Below are positions 9,445 to 20,264 of a stretch of 42,646 bases of DNA, one piece after another. Made by a program: the position numbers and the translations under genes. Origin of the DNA: Serratia marcescens (lineage in GTDB: Bacteria; Pseudomonadota; Gammaproteobacteria; Enterobacterales; Enterobacteriaceae). The notes under the pieces were generated by a model. It was not told where the DNA came from, made no database searches, and was given only the letters and a program-made list of their open reading frames with translations. Position 1 is the stretch's first letter. Each line of letters begins with the position of its first letter. The stretch spans positions 1 through 42,646 of the forward strand of contig NZ_MJAO01000031.1 in assembly GCF_001902635.1 (NCBI RefSeq), written 5' to 3'.

Positions 9445-11241
9445 GTGGATATTAAACAGAAAGTCAAAAACATGACGCTGGAAGAGAAGATCGGGCAAAA
9501 AATCATGCTGGATTTTCGCTACTGGGATCAGAACGGTAGCAGCAATCAGGATATGACCGTTCCCGATGAAGCCATTGGCAAGCTGATCGCCGATAACCAC
9601 GTGGGTGGGGTGATCCTGTTCGCCAATAATCTTAAAGACAAGCAGCAGATCAAAAGGTTGACGGCCTGGTATGCCGCGATGAAAACCCACGCGGGCATTC
9701 GTTTGTTTATTGGCACGGATAACGAAGGCGGTAACGTTTTCCGGCTGCCGCGCGGCGACTATGCCTCATTCCCCGGCAATATGGCGCTGGCGGCGGCGAT
9801 TGAAGGGCGCGCGGATGAACAGCTCGCCGTTGAACAGGGCAAGCTGATGGCCCAGGATATGCGCGCGTTGCATATCAATACCAACTTTGCCCCGGTTGTG
9901 GATGTCAACACCAACCCGTTCAACCCGGTGATTAACGTTCGCGCCTTCAGCGATGATAAGAACACTGTTTCTCGTCTGGCAGAGAAAATGGTGGCGGGCA
10001 TGAAACACCAGGGGCTGATCACCGCGTATAAACACTTCCCCGGCCATGGCAGCACCTCCACCGACTCGCATAGCGGTCTGCCGCGCGTCGATCGCACGCG
10101 GGAAGAGGCCTTTGCCATCGATATCGCCCCTTACAAGCAGGCCATCGATCGCTGCGCGGCGCCGGACATGGTCATGACTGCGCATATTCAGTACCCGGCA
10201 TTGGATAACCTCCAGATAGACACCCGCAGCGGTGAAAAAATCACGGTGCCGGCCACCATGTCGCATGAAATTCAGACCCAGATCCTGCGCAATAAATTGG
10301 GGTATGCGGGCGTAACGATTTCAGATGCGCTGGATATGGGCGCGATTGCCGAGCATTTCAGCCAGCAAGCGGCGGCTGAAAACGTCTTTGCCGCCGGGGT
10401 GGATATTGCCCTGATGCCTGTCAGCATCGCCTCGCCGGCCCAGGCGAGCCTGCTGCCGGCGTTGATCCGGTACCTTGCGGACAGAGTGAAAACGGGGCAC
10501 CTCAGCGAGGCTGATATCGATGCCTCGGTCGAGCGAATTTTGCGCCTGAAATTACGCCATAGCCTGATGGGCCATAGCGATAGGCCGTGTTCCAACGACG
10601 CTGCGTCGTCAGCGCACAAGCTGGAAAAACGCATCGCCGATCGTTCCATTACCGTGGTTATCAACCGCCACAGCCTGTTGCCGTTAAAGGACAAGGCGCT
10701 GCGCTACTTTATTCTGACGCCGTGGGGCGAGCAGGCCAACGGCATTGCGCGCGTGATGGCGCAGGAGGGGTATCAGAACGTCGTTGCCGCGAAGGAAACG
10801 GAGCTGAGCGACGCCCAGATCAGGGAACATATTGCCGGCTGCGACGTGTTCTTGCTCGGAACCCTCTCAACCCGCTTTACGCCTGCTGAACAGGATGGGG
10901 TCGTTACCTCCGCAACCGGAGTGGGTAATGACAGCAGCCCCTATCCGGGATGGTTGAAGTACGCCGCCGAACAGGGGAAAAAACGCGTTCACCTCTCACT
11001 GCGCGCACCTTACGATATCGTGAACTATGCCGCAGAGGTGGAGGCGGCCGTCGCAACCTACTCCTACTACGGTTATGACAGCGGCGTGTGGCGTGGCCCT
11101 TCGATGGCCTCTTTGGCGCAGGTGCTGACGGGCAAAATCAAACCGCAGGGCAAATTGCCGGTCAACACCTGGCATGACTACGATGTGGAAACCAATACGG
11201 GCAAGGTGGCGTTCCCTCGCGGGACTGGGCTGAGCTGGTAA
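9445..11241 (+). CDS. Glycoside hydrolase family 3, NagZ-like beta-N-acetylhexosaminidase (two-domain)
   Basis: A 598-residue GH3 enzyme. The TIM-barrel domain contains KHFPGHGST (196-204), the DSH segment with the putative general acid/base His209, and TISDALDMGAI with candidate nucleophile Asp294. These are hallmarks of the NagZ branch, which removes terminal beta-N-acetylglucosamine from muropeptides. A second alpha/beta domain (about 390-598) makes it nearly twice the length of E. coli NagZ (341) and closer to two-domain Gram-positive forms. No signal peptide is visible, so cytosolic action is likely. It starts with GTG, with GGAGG 6 bases upstream. The next gene encodes DigH, another peptidoglycan glycosidase, suggesting a shared role in cell-wall turnover. 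Confidence 0.85.
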   Translation: MDIKQKVKNMTLEEKIGQKIMLDFRYWDQNGSSNQDMTVPDEAIGKLIADNHVGGVILFANNLKDKQQIKRLTAWYAAMKTHAGIRLFIGTDNEGGNVFRLPRGDYASFPGNMALAAAIEGRADEQLAVEQGKLMAQDMRALHINTNFAPVVDVNTNPFNPVINVRAFSDDKNTVSRLAEKMVAGMKHQGLITAYKHFPGHGSTSTDSHSGLPRVDRTREEAFAIDIAPYKQAIDRCAAPDMVMTAHIQYPALDNLQIDTRSGEKITVPATMSHEIQTQILRNKLGYAGVTISDALDMGAIAEHFSQQAAAENVFAAGVDIALMPVSIASPAQASLLPALIRYLADRVKTGHLSEADIDASVERILRLKLRHSLMGHSDRPCSNDAASSAHKLEKRIADRSITVVINRHSLLPLKDKALRYFILTPWGEQANGIARVMAQEGYQNVVAAKETELSDAQIREHIAGCDVFLLGTLSTRFTPAEQDGVVTSATGVGNDSSPYPGWLKYAAEQGKKRVHLSLRAPYDIVNYAAEVEAAVATYSYYGYDSGVWRGPSMASLAQVLTGKIKPQGKLPVNTWHDYDVETNTGKVAFPRGTGLSW

Positions 11242-11254
11242 TGGGATAAGGACA

Positions 11255-11283
11255 CCGGCGTCGTCTGAACAGGGCGACGCCGG
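11255..11283 (+). terminator. Hairpin after the GH3 gene
   Basis: A 9-bp stem CCGGCGTCG/CGACGCCGG with an 11-base loop lies 14 bases after the stop codon. No T tract follows, so it may be a weak or factor-assisted terminator or an mRNA-stabilising hairpin. Confidence 0.45.
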
Positions 11284-11370
11284 CAGCGAAATAGCATTGA
11301 GAAATCGGGCAGTTTATTGCTCTGTACGCAACGACATGGGATAACCGTCACTCACGGAAGGAGAACCAGG

Positions 11371-12657
11371 ATGCCGACAGGCGCAAAAAAATTAGGCGGA
11401 TGGCTGTTGATGGCCGCAATGCTGGGCGTGAGCGGATGCGCCAAGCCGCCCGAGCCGGAGAAGCCCCCGCAGCCGACACCACCGATAACACCGATGCGGG
11501 GCATCTGGCTGGCCACGGTCATTGGCTTGGACTGGCCGCCGGCGGCCTCCCTGAAAGCGGAAACCGCGCAAGAGCGGGTTCGCCTGCAGAAACAGGGGCT
11601 GACGGACGCGCTGGACGAGATGGTGAAAACCGGGATTAACGCGGTGTATTTTCAGGTTAAACCGGACGGCACGGCCCTGTGGCGCTCAAATATCTTGCCC
11701 TGGTCAGAAGTCTTGACCGGCACCGTGGGCCAGGATCCGGGTTTCGATCCGCTGGCCTTTATGCTGCAAGAAGCGCACCGGCGCGGCATCAAAGTGCATG
11801 CCTGGCTGAATCCCTATCGGGTTTCCATGAATACCCGCCCACAAACGATTGATGCACTCAATCATACGCTGCAGTCACCGCCGGCTAGCGTCTATGCGCT
11901 GCATCCCGACTGGATACGCACCGCCAACGAGCGCTTCGTACTCGATCCCGGTCTGCCCGACGTGCGCAACTGGATCACCAGCGTGGTAACTGAAATTGTC
12001 AAAAACTATGATGTCGACGGCATTCAGTTTGACGACTATTTCTATTACGAAACGCCGCAATCGCCGCTGGATGATGAACGAACGTATCGCGCATACGGAA
12101 AAGGATTTGCAGACAAAGCCGCCTGGCGCAGGGACAACACGCTGCAATTGATAAAACAGGTTTCAACCACCGTCCGAGCGTTGAAGCCCGCGGTTGCGTT
12201 TGGCGTCAGCCCGGCGGGCGTATGGCGAAACAAGGCGGACGATCCTGACGGCTCGGCGACGCGGGCCGGCACGCCATCTTACGATACGGCCTATGCCGAT
12301 ACGCGCCAGTGGGTCAAACTGGGGCTGCTTGATTACATCGCGCCGCAGCTGTATTGGCCTTTTGACCGTGAAATTGTCCGCTACGATGTGCTGGCCCACT
12401 GGTGGGCCGAGGTGGTGAAGGGCACGCCGGTCCGGCTCTATGCCGGGGTGGCGCTGTATAAAGTGGGCACGCCTGCCGCCAGCGAACCGGCCTGGACCGT
12501 CGACGGCGGGGCCCCCGAGCTGAAAAGGCAGCTGGATCTCAACGAAAGCCTGCCGGGGATGGGGGGAACCATCCTGTTCCGGCAACGTTACTTGACTGAG
12601 CCGCAAACGGACAAGGCGGTGGAGTCCCTACGCACCCGCTGGAAAACCGGCCAATAA
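11371..12657 (+). CDS. digH: Divisome-associated glycosyl hydrolase lipoprotein DigH (YddW)
   Basis: A 428-residue lipoprotein with signal peptide and lipobox VSGC (Cys23), then a Pro-rich linker and a GH10-like TIM-barrel (DUF187 family). It matches E. coli DigH closely: PMRGIWLATV, QVKPDGTALW, LDYIAPQ(L)YWPF, FGVSPAGVWRN. DigH is known to cleave denuded septal glycan strands at the division site. The start at 11371 is supported by AAGGAG 7 bases upstream and by the signal peptide; an in-frame ATG 18 codons earlier would spoil it. A strong terminator follows. Pairing with the upstream GH3 hexosaminidase is consistent with septal peptidoglycan turnover, though the 129-base gap leaves co-transcription open. 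Confidence 0.92.
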   Translation: MPTGAKKLGGWLLMAAMLGVSGCAKPPEPEKPPQPTPPITPMRGIWLATVIGLDWPPAASLKAETAQERVRLQKQGLTDALDEMVKTGINAVYFQVKPDGTALWRSNILPWSEVLTGTVGQDPGFDPLAFMLQEAHRRGIKVHAWLNPYRVSMNTRPQTIDALNHTLQSPPASVYALHPDWIRTANERFVLDPGLPDVRNWITSVVTEIVKNYDVDGIQFDDYFYYETPQSPLDDERTYRAYGKGFADKAAWRRDNTLQLIKQVSTTVRALKPAVAFGVSPAGVWRNKADDPDGSATRAGTPSYDTAYADTRQWVKLGLLDYIAPQLYWPFDREIVRYDVLAHWWAEVVKGTPVRLYAGVALYKVGTPAASEPAWTVDGGAPELKRQLDLNESLPGMGGTILFRQRYLTEPQTDKAVESLRTRWKTGQ

Positions 12658-12677
12658 TCACAGGCACTGACATGACG

Positions 12678-12709
12678 AGCCGCGGCAAACCACCGCGGCT
12701 TTTTCTTTT
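12678..12709 (+). terminator. Intrinsic terminator of digH
   Basis: An AGCCGCGG stem, 7-base loop CAAACCA and CCGCGGCT stem are followed by TTTTTCTTTT. It reaches the 3' end of convergent ynfM. Confidence 0.9.
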
Positions 12710-14007
12710 CAGAGGCGGGCCGCTTCCGGCAGGCGTTTCAGGTAATGCACCACCAGCAGCGCCAGCAGCAGCATCAGGCTGATAAACGCCGCCACGCCGT
12801 TCCAGCCGAAACTGTGCCAGAACACGCCGCCGAGGGTGCCGGCCACGCTTGAGCCGACGTAATAGCAGAACAGATACAGCGACGACGCCTGGCCTTTGGC
12901 GCGGCGCGCGCGGCGACCGATCCAGCTGCTGGCTACCGAATGGGCGGCAAAGAAACCGGCGGTGAACAGCATCATGCCGATAAAGATCGCCGGCACCTGC
13001 GGCAGTGCGGTAATCAGAATCCCGATCAGCATAATCACGATCGAAGCCAGCAGCACCGGGCCGCGTCCGAAGCGCGAAGTGAGCGCGCCGGCCTTGGGTG
13101 AACTGTAGGAGCCGGTGAGGTACACCACCGACAACAGGCCGACGATCGCCTGGCTCAGGTGGTAAGGATCTGCCAGCAGACGATAACCGATGTAGTTGAA
13201 CAGGGTGACGAAACTGCCCATCAGCAAGAAGCCCTCCGCGAACAGCAGCGGCAGCCCCTTATCGTGCCAATGCAACTTGAAGTTGATCAGCAGGGTGCGC
13301 GGGCGCAGCGAACTGGCGCGAAAATGCCGCGAGGCGGGCAGGATGCGCCAGAACATGCAGGCGGCGGCGAGGGCGAACAGGCCGATGACCCCGAGCGATA
13401 CGCGCCAGGAGAAGAAATCGGTCAGCACCCCGGTGACCAGACGGCCACTCATGCCACCGATCGAGTTGCCGCTGATATACAGCCCCATCGAGAAGGCGAC
13501 GAAACTCGGGTGGATCTCTTCGCTGAGGTAGGTCATGCCGACCGCCGCCACGCCGCTCAGCGACAGGCCGATCAGCGCGCGCATTAGCAAAATGCCGTGC
13601 CAGCTGGTCATAAAGGCGCAGATCAGTGTGCAGACCGCCGCCAGCAGCAGCGCCACCACCATCACCGATTTGCGGCCGATGGCGTCGGACAGCGGCCCGG
13701 TGAACATCAGGCCGATCGCCAGCAGGCCGGTGGAGACCGACAGCGACAGGCTGCTTTCCGCCGGCGATACGCCGAAATCTTGTGACAGCACCGGCAGGAT
13801 CGGCTGCACGCAATAGAGCAGCGCGAAGGTCGCCAGCCCGGCGGAAAACAGCGCCAGCGTCACGCGCATAAACTGCGGCGTGCCGCGTTCAATATAGGGG
13901 AGTTTGTGGTTGAGGGTGGCGCGTTTTACTTTTGGCGCAGCGGCCGCGTCATCGTTGGCGGCCAGCGTCGACGGCATCACGGCCGCAGAACGCACAGGGG
14001 TTGTCAC
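12709..14007 (-). CDS. ynfM: MFS transporter YnfM
   Basis: A 432-residue, 12-helix major facilitator transporter of the inner membrane. It is nearly the same as E. coli YnfM (arabinose/drug-exporter type) in GTPQFMRVTLALFSAGLATF, TGPLSDAIGRK (motif A) and GMTYLSEEIHPSFVAFSMGL. About 45 polar residues precede the first helix. It starts with GTG, with AAGGA 6 bases upstream. The substrate is not firmly known. It is divergent from the LysR gene ynfL, 116 bases away, as in E. coli; the regulator is its likely controller. Confidence 0.93.
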   Translation of the reverse strand: MTTPVRSAAVMPSTLAANDDAAAAPKVKRATLNHKLPYIERGTPQFMRVTLALFSAGLATFALLYCVQPILPVLSQDFGVSPAESSLSLSVSTGLLAIGLMFTGPLSDAIGRKSVMVVALLLAAVCTLICAFMTSWHGILLMRALIGLSLSGVAAVGMTYLSEEIHPSFVAFSMGLYISGNSIGGMSGRLVTGVLTDFFSWRVSLGVIGLFALAAACMFWRILPASRHFRASSLRPRTLLINFKLHWHDKGLPLLFAEGFLLMGSFVTLFNYIGYRLLADPYHLSQAIVGLLSVVYLTGSYSSPKAGALTSRFGRGPVLLASIVIMLIGILITALPQVPAIFIGMMLFTAGFFAAHSVASSWIGRRARRAKGQASSLYLFCYYVGSSVAGTLGGVFWHSFGWNGVAAFISLMLLLALLVVHYLKRLPEAARL

Positions 14008-14123
14008 AGCGTTTCCTTACCGAACTTCGGGGAGATAACAGACACTTCACAGAATGAGAAAATGATAGGGAGCAGGGAGTTTTTGTCTAATATATTAATA
14101 ATTGCAATTAAGACGTTTAAAAT

Positions 14124-15014
14124 ATGAATATCGAGCTGAGACACCTGCGTTACTTTATCGCCGTGGCGGAAGAGCTGCACTTTGGCCGCGCCGCCGAGCG
14201 GCTGCGTATCTCCCAGCCGCCGCTCAGCCAACAAATCCAGGCGCTGGAAGAGATGGTCGGCGCGCGGCTGCTGGCGCGCAACAACCGCAACGTCAGTTTG
14301 ACGCAGGCGGGGGAGATGTTCCTCAAAGAAGCCTATCAGGTGATCGATCAGGTTGGGCGCGCAGCGGAAAAGGCGGCTCGCCTGGAGCGCGGCGAACTGG
14401 GGGAAATGACCATCGGTTTTACCTCTTCGGCGCCTTTTATCAGCGTGGTGTCGCGCAGCCTGCGCGCTTTCCGCCAGCAGTTCCCGCAGGTGCACATCAA
14501 GATGCGCGAAATCAACACCAAGCAGCAGATCGAACCGCTGCTGAATGGTGAGCTGGATCTGGGGGTGATGCGCAACACGCGGCTGCCGGAGGCGCTCAAC
14601 TACCAGCTGCTACTGCGCGAACCGCTGGTGGCGGTGCTGCCGGAGGGGCACCCGCTGGCGGAAACGCCGGGCGGCGCGCTGCGTTTTCAACATCTGGCGC
14701 AGGAGCCGTTCGTGTTCTTCTCGCGTGAAGTGGGTACCGCGTTGTACGACGAAATTTTGCTGCTGCTCGGCAAGGCCGGCATTACCCCGTATATCACTCA
14801 GGAGGTCGGGGAAGCGATGACCATCATCGGCCTGGTGTCCGCCGGGTTGGGCGTTTCCATTCTGCCGGCCTCTTTCGCCCGGGTGCGGGTGGATGGCGTG
14901 CGCTATCTGCCGTTGGCGGAGCCGGACGCCACCACTGAGGTTTGGTTGGTGCATCATCGTCGGCGGCCGCTGACCGCTGCGGCGAAAGCGCTGATGGCGT
15001 TGATGCTGAAATGA
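14124..15014 (+). CDS. ynfL: LysR-family transcriptional regulator YnfL
   Basis: A 296-residue LysR-type regulator whose N-terminus MNIELRHLRYFIAVAEELHF and core segments (IGFTSSAPFI, QEVGEAMTIIGLVSAGLGVS, ILPASF) match E. coli YnfL. The HTH lies at about residues 18-37, followed by the effector-binding domain. It is divergent from ynfM; the AT-rich gap (14040-14123) contains an ATTGCAAT palindrome and several T-N11-A words where it could bind. The ribosome-binding site is weak. The inducer is unknown. Confidence 0.92.
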   Translation: MNIELRHLRYFIAVAEELHFGRAAERLRISQPPLSQQIQALEEMVGARLLARNNRNVSLTQAGEMFLKEAYQVIDQVGRAAEKAARLERGELGEMTIGFTSSAPFISVVSRSLRAFRQQFPQVHIKMREINTKQQIEPLLNGELDLGVMRNTRLPEALNYQLLLREPLVAVLPEGHPLAETPGGALRFQHLAQEPFVFFSREVGTALYDEILLLLGKAGITPYITQEVGEAMTIIGLVSAGLGVSILPASFARVRVDGVRYLPLAEPDATTEVWLVHHRRRPLTAAAKALMALMLK

Positions 15015-15136
15015 CGCCGCGGCTGGGCAAATAAAGCGCAATTCACGCTGGAATCGCGAGGAATTTGTGCAGCAAATCACATAACGAATCAAATAGTTGA
15101 CGCTTTATGACAAAAGCCCCACCATACCCCCTAGTC

Positions 15137-15159
15137 TTTATTTAGAAGCGCGAAAAATA
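15137..15159 (+). promoter_or_regulatory. Candidate Mlc autoregulatory operator
   Basis: TTTATTT and AAAAATA flank an AGAAGCGCG core just upstream of the mlc ribosome-binding site. AT-rich TATTT/AAATA half-sites around a CGCG-containing centre resemble known Mlc operators, and Mlc represses its own gene in E. coli. The match is from memory and imperfect. Confidence 0.45.
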
Positions 15160-15173
15160 GTAGGAGCAGGTTT

Positions 15174-16391
15174 GTGATTGCGGTTGGGCAGCCTGGGCAT
15201 ATCGATCAAATCAAACAGACCAATGCGGGGGCGGTTTATCGGCTAATCGATCAGCTGGGCCCGATTTCGCGCATCGAACTGTCAAAACGCGCGCAGCTGG
15301 CGCCCGCCAGCATCACCAAGATCGTGCGCGAGCTGCTGGAAGCCCATCTGGTCAAGGAAACCGAGTACCAGGAGATCGGCAGCCGGGGCCGGCCGGCGGT
15401 TGGCCTGGTGCTGGACACCGAGGCCTGGCACTACCTTTCCGCCCGCATCAGCCGCGGCAGCATCACGCTGGCGCTGCGCGATCTCAGCAGTAAATTGGTG
15501 GTGGAGGAGCAACTGCCGCTGGCGGCCGAGCACCCCGAACCGCTGCTGAAACGCATCCTGACCGAAGTCGATCAGTTCTTTATTCGCCACCAAAGCAAGC
15601 TGGAACGGTTGACGGCGATCGCCATTACGCTGCCGGGTATTATCGACGTGCAGTCCGGCGTGGTACACCGCATGCCGTTTTACGACGTGCTGGAGATGCC
15701 GCTCGGCCCGGCGCTGGAAACCCGCACCGGTCTGCCGGTCTACCTGCAACACGACATCAGCGCCTGGACCATGGCCGAAGCGCTGTACGGCGCTTCGCGC
15801 GGCTGCCAGAACGTGATTCAGGTGGTGATCGACCATAACGTCGGCGCCGGGGTGATCACCGGTGGCCACGTGCTGCACGCCGGTAGCCACAGCGTGGTGG
15901 AGATCGGCCATACCCAGGTCGATCCTTACGGCAAGCGCTGCTACTGCGGCAACCACGGTTGTCTGGAAACCGTGGCCAGCATTGAAAACATGCTGGAGAT
16001 CGCTCAGCAGCGGCTGAACGGTTCGATGAGCTCCAGCCTGCACGGCGCGCCGTTGACCGTCGAATCGCTGTGCGACGCCGCGTTGGCGGGCGATCAGCTG
16101 GCGCGAGACATCATTCTCGGCGTCGGCCACAGCGTGGGGCGCATTCTGGCAATCATGGTCAACCTGTTCAATCCGGAGAAGATCCTGGTGGGCTCGCCGC
16201 TTAACCGCGCGGCGGAGATCCTGCACCCGGCCATCGCTTCCTGCATTCGCCAGCAGGCGCTGCCGGCCTACAGCGAGCAGGTGAAGGTTGAAGCCACGCA
16301 GTTCTTCAATCAGGGCACCATGCCCGGCGCGGCGCTGGTGAAAGAGGCGTTGTACAACGGTTCGCTGCTGGTGCAGTTGCTGCAAGGCTAA
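15174..16391 (+). CDS. mlc: Glucose-responsive global repressor Mlc (ROK family)
   Basis: Repressor of ptsG, ptsHI, manXYZ, malT and its own gene in enterobacteria, inactivated when sequestered by unphosphorylated EIICB(Glc) at the membrane. The 405-residue product matches E. coli Mlc: QPGHIDQIKQTNAGAVYRL, an HTH at about 33-52 (SRIELSKRAQLAPASITKIV), and the ROK zinc site His246, Cys256, Cys258, Cys263 in GHTQVDPYGKRCYCGNHGC. It starts with GTG, as in E. coli, with AGGAG 7 bases upstream. Order mlc-bioD2-clcB is conserved. Also called dgsA. Confidence 0.96.
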   Translation: MIAVGQPGHIDQIKQTNAGAVYRLIDQLGPISRIELSKRAQLAPASITKIVRELLEAHLVKETEYQEIGSRGRPAVGLVLDTEAWHYLSARISRGSITLALRDLSSKLVVEEQLPLAAEHPEPLLKRILTEVDQFFIRHQSKLERLTAIAITLPGIIDVQSGVVHRMPFYDVLEMPLGPALETRTGLPVYLQHDISAWTMAEALYGASRGCQNVIQVVIDHNVGAGVITGGHVLHAGSHSVVEIGHTQVDPYGKRCYCGNHGCLETVASIENMLEIAQQRLNGSMSSSLHGAPLTVESLCDAALAGDQLARDIILGVGHSVGRILAIMVNLFNPEKILVGSPLNRAAEILHPAIASCIRQQALPAYSEQVKVEATQFFNQGTMPGAALVKEALYNGSLLVQLLQG

Positions 16392-16534
16392 CATCAGAAC
16401 TTCTTATAATTCCGCAAAAGATTGAGCTACCTCAAGCCCTAACGTCGTGGCATCCCCTAGAATTTTCCCGTTCGACTTCCTCGCCGCCGGTGCGGCGACA
16501 CATTGTTAACGGGGCATTCCGGGGCATTTTATTC

Positions 16535-17203
16535 ATGTTGAAGCGTTTATTTGTTACAGGCACGGATACCGACGTCGGTAAAACCGTGGTTTCCCGCGGG
16601 CTGATGCAGGCGTTGGCCGCCGGCGGCCGCTCGGTGGCCGGCTACAAGCCGATCGCCGCGCGCTGCCAGGAAACCAGCGAGGGCATCCGCAATAAAGACG
16701 CTTTGGTATTGCAGGCATCCTCAACCTTGCCGCTGTCATACGAAGAAATTAACCCCATCACCTGTCTGGATGAGGTGTTTCATGCGCATGCAACCGAAGA
16801 CATCAACTACGGCGTGATGAGCAGCGGTCTGCGGGATCTGTCAGCCAAAGCCGATACGGTGGTGGTGGAGGGCAGCGGCGGCTGGCGGGTGCTGATGAAC
16901 GATCTGCGGCCTTACGCCGAATGGGTGGTGCAGGAACAGCTGCCGGTGGTGCTGGTGGTGGGCATCAAGTTGGGCTGTGTCAGCCATGCGCTGTTGACCG
17001 CGCAGTCGATCATCAACGACGGTCTGCCGCTGCTGGGCTGGGTAGCCAACCGCATCAACCCGGGGTTGGCGCACTACGCCGAAACCATCGCGGCGTTGCA
17101 GCAGCGCATTCCCGCGCCGCTGCTGGGGGAGATCCCATATCTGCCGCGCGCGGAGCAGCGCGAACTGGCGCACTACCTTGATGTCTCCACGCTGTTGCGC
17201 TAA
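16535..17203 (+). CDS. bioD2: Dethiobiotin synthetase homologue (YnfK/BioD2)
   Basis: A 222-residue ATP-dependent enzyme of the BioD family, which forms dethiobiotin from 7,8-diaminopelargonate, CO2 and ATP in biotin synthesis. The P-loop GTDTDVGKT is at 9-17. VVEGSGGW, LMNDLRP and WVANRINPGLAHYAE match E. coli YnfK. E. coli YnfK is a second, separately located BioD copy. The ATG giving MLKRLFVTGTDTDVGK is preferred over one 15 codons earlier because it matches the family start, although its ribosome-binding site is poor. It is 143 bases downstream of mlc, as in E. coli. It would normally converge on clcB; here a mercury block lies between them. Confidence 0.9.
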   Translation: MLKRLFVTGTDTDVGKTVVSRGLMQALAAGGRSVAGYKPIAARCQETSEGIRNKDALVLQASSTLPLSYEEINPITCLDEVFHAHATEDINYGVMSSGLRDLSAKADTVVVEGSGGWRVLMNDLRPYAEWVVQEQLPVVLVVGIKLGCVSHALLTAQSIINDGLPLLGWVANRINPGLAHYAETIAALQQRIPAPLLGEIPYLPRAEQRELAHYLDVSTLLR

Positions 17204-17310
17204 CAGGGAACAACAGAAAACGCGCGAACCCTGAACCGGGCTGGCGGATGCCGCCCTGGTGGAGCGTTTCGTGTTGTTCGTGGCGGCGGCAAGAAACGGT
17301 TTTCCTTACG

Positions 17311-17742
17311 CTAAGATGCCGCGTTGCCGATGGGCTCGCCCGCCTGCAATGCGGCGATCAGCGGGCAGGAAACGTAGCCATTGCGGGTGCGACATGCACC
17401 TATAAGCTGCGACAGCGCGGCCTCCATGCGCGCCAGATCCGCGAGCCGCTCTCGTATGTCATTGAGTTTGCGTGCGGCCAAATGGCTGGCTTCCTCGCAA
17501 TGCGTCCCGTCTTCGAGCCTGAGCAGTTCGGCGACCTCACCCAGACTAAAGCCCAATCGCTGGGCCGACTTCACGAATTGCACCCGCGCCACATCCGCAT
17601 CGCCATAGCGGCGAATGCCGCCATAAGGCTTGTCCGGCTGGGGCAGCAGCCCCTTGCGCTGATAAAAACGGATCGTTTCCACATTGACACCAACCGCCTT
17701 GGCCAGTGCGCCGATCGTCAGGTTTTCAACATCGTTGTGCAT
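17311..17742 (-). CDS. merR: Mercuric resistance regulator MerR
   Basis: A 143-residue Hg(II)-responsive regulator matching Tn501-type Mer[21 protein letters not shown] (winged HTH), [26 protein letters not shown], and a dimerisation helix. All three Hg-binding cysteines are present at the canonical positions 82, 117 and 126. MerR represses, and with Hg(II) activates, the divergent mer promoter by untwisting its 19-bp spacer. It overlaps its own promoter with that of merA in the 17743-17844 gap. Unlike classical operons, merA alone follows on the other side. Confidence 0.95.
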   Translation of the reverse strand: MHNDVENLTIGALAKAVGVNVETIRFYQRKGLLPQPDKPYGGIRRYGDADVARVQFVKSAQRLGFSLGEVAELLRLEDGTHCEEASHLAARKLNDIRERLADLARMEAALSQLIGACRTRNGYVSCPLIAALQAGEPIGNAAS

Positions 17743-17747
17743 GCCGT

Positions 17748-19494
<1,747 letters not shown>

Positions 19495-19507
19495 CCTGAG
19501 AAACCAC

Positions 19508-19524
19508 AATGCGCCTTGCGCATT
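19508..19524 (+). terminator. Hairpin after merA
   Basis: AATGCGC, a CTT loop and GCGCATT form a perfect 7-bp stem 14 bases after the merA stop. The tail (ATACCG) lacks a T tract, so this is at best a weak terminator. Confidence 0.4.
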
Positions 19525-19544
19525 ATACCGATGCACTTATCACG

Positions 19545-19654
19545 CGCCTGACGGTGAGCAATTGGCCCGAGCGTTGTCACCTGGTTCGATGCCGCCCGGT
19601 CACCTCGGCAACGCTTGCCTGGTGCCCCGGCATTGAGATTGTCACCGTCAGGCG
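19545..19654. repeat. 13-bp inverted repeats bounding a 110-bp segment
   Basis: CGCCTGACGGTGA (19545-19557) and its exact complement TCACCGTCAGGCG (19642-19654) enclose 84 bases with no gene. They lie between merA and the DUF2938 gene. They could be ends of a decayed small mobile element or a long hairpin; no transposase or target duplication was seen. Confidence 0.5.
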
Positions 19655-19730
19655 GCTTTGCTGTCGGTCGCCGGCGTGCTCAGAGGCTGTTGCGCAGCAT
19701 TCGGTAGCGAAAGGGGGGCACAAATCGCAC

Positions 19731-20225
19731 TCAGGCGCAGAGCATCACCGGCAGCCGGGCGGCGATCAACAAGCCGAGCCCATACACCGTGTGCGTTAGC
19801 AGGCTGAGGAGCCGCGCTCTGTGCGGGTTGGCGGTCTTGGCCGCCGCCACGCCAAAGCCCAGCGCGGGCTGCATCACCAAAAACGGCGCCGCCAGGCTCA
19901 GCCAGCCGCTCAACAACGCAACCCGCAGGTCCGGCGCCGCATACCAGCCCGAGCCGGCCAAACCGAGCGGGATAAAAGCAAACGCGATGCCGATGGCGTA
20001 GTGCAGCACCCAACCCATTTTTCTTTCTCCCCTGCGCGGCGGCGCCGTGACGATAGTGGCGTAGAACCATCGGCCGTCGAACATGCCGAGAAACCAGCGC
20101 CCCACCAGCGCGTAATCGAGGGAGGGGATGCCGAAGCGCCGCTTCAGCAGCAACGCCCACAGATCCATGCAGAGGGTGGCGCCGGCGCCGGTTAACAGGA
20201 TGCGCAGTAACAAATCGGGGGTCAT
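19731..20225 (-). CDS. DUF2938 family membrane protein
   Basis: A 164-residue integral membrane protein with about four hydrophobic segments (near residues 5-25, 75-95, 100-125, 140-160) matching DUF2938. AAGGA lies 7 bases before the ATG. No biochemical role is known to me. It is divergent from a MerR-family regulator, and the promoter facing it has a MerR-type 19-bp spacer over a near-perfect dyad, so induction by that regulator is likely. The pair lies between the mer genes and clcB, in the block absent from E. coli. Confidence 0.85.
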   Translation of the reverse strand: MTPDLLLRILLTGAGATLCMDLWALLLKRRFGIPSLDYALVGRWFLGMFDGRWFYATIVTAPPRRGERKMGWVLHYAIGIAFAFIPLGLAGSGWYAAPDLRVALLSGWLSLAAPFLVMQPALGFGVAAAKTANPHRARLLSLLTHTVYGLGLLIAARLPVMLCA

Positions 20226-20264
20226 ACGGGTGTCCTTAGCTCAGTGACGTGATAATGTGCGCAC

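Noticed and set aside
19509-19799. 96-codon frame between merA and the DUF2938 gene
   Set aside because: Its ATG lies inside the hairpin after merA, there is no ribosome-binding site, it crosses the inverted repeats and overlaps the 3' end of the opposite gene.
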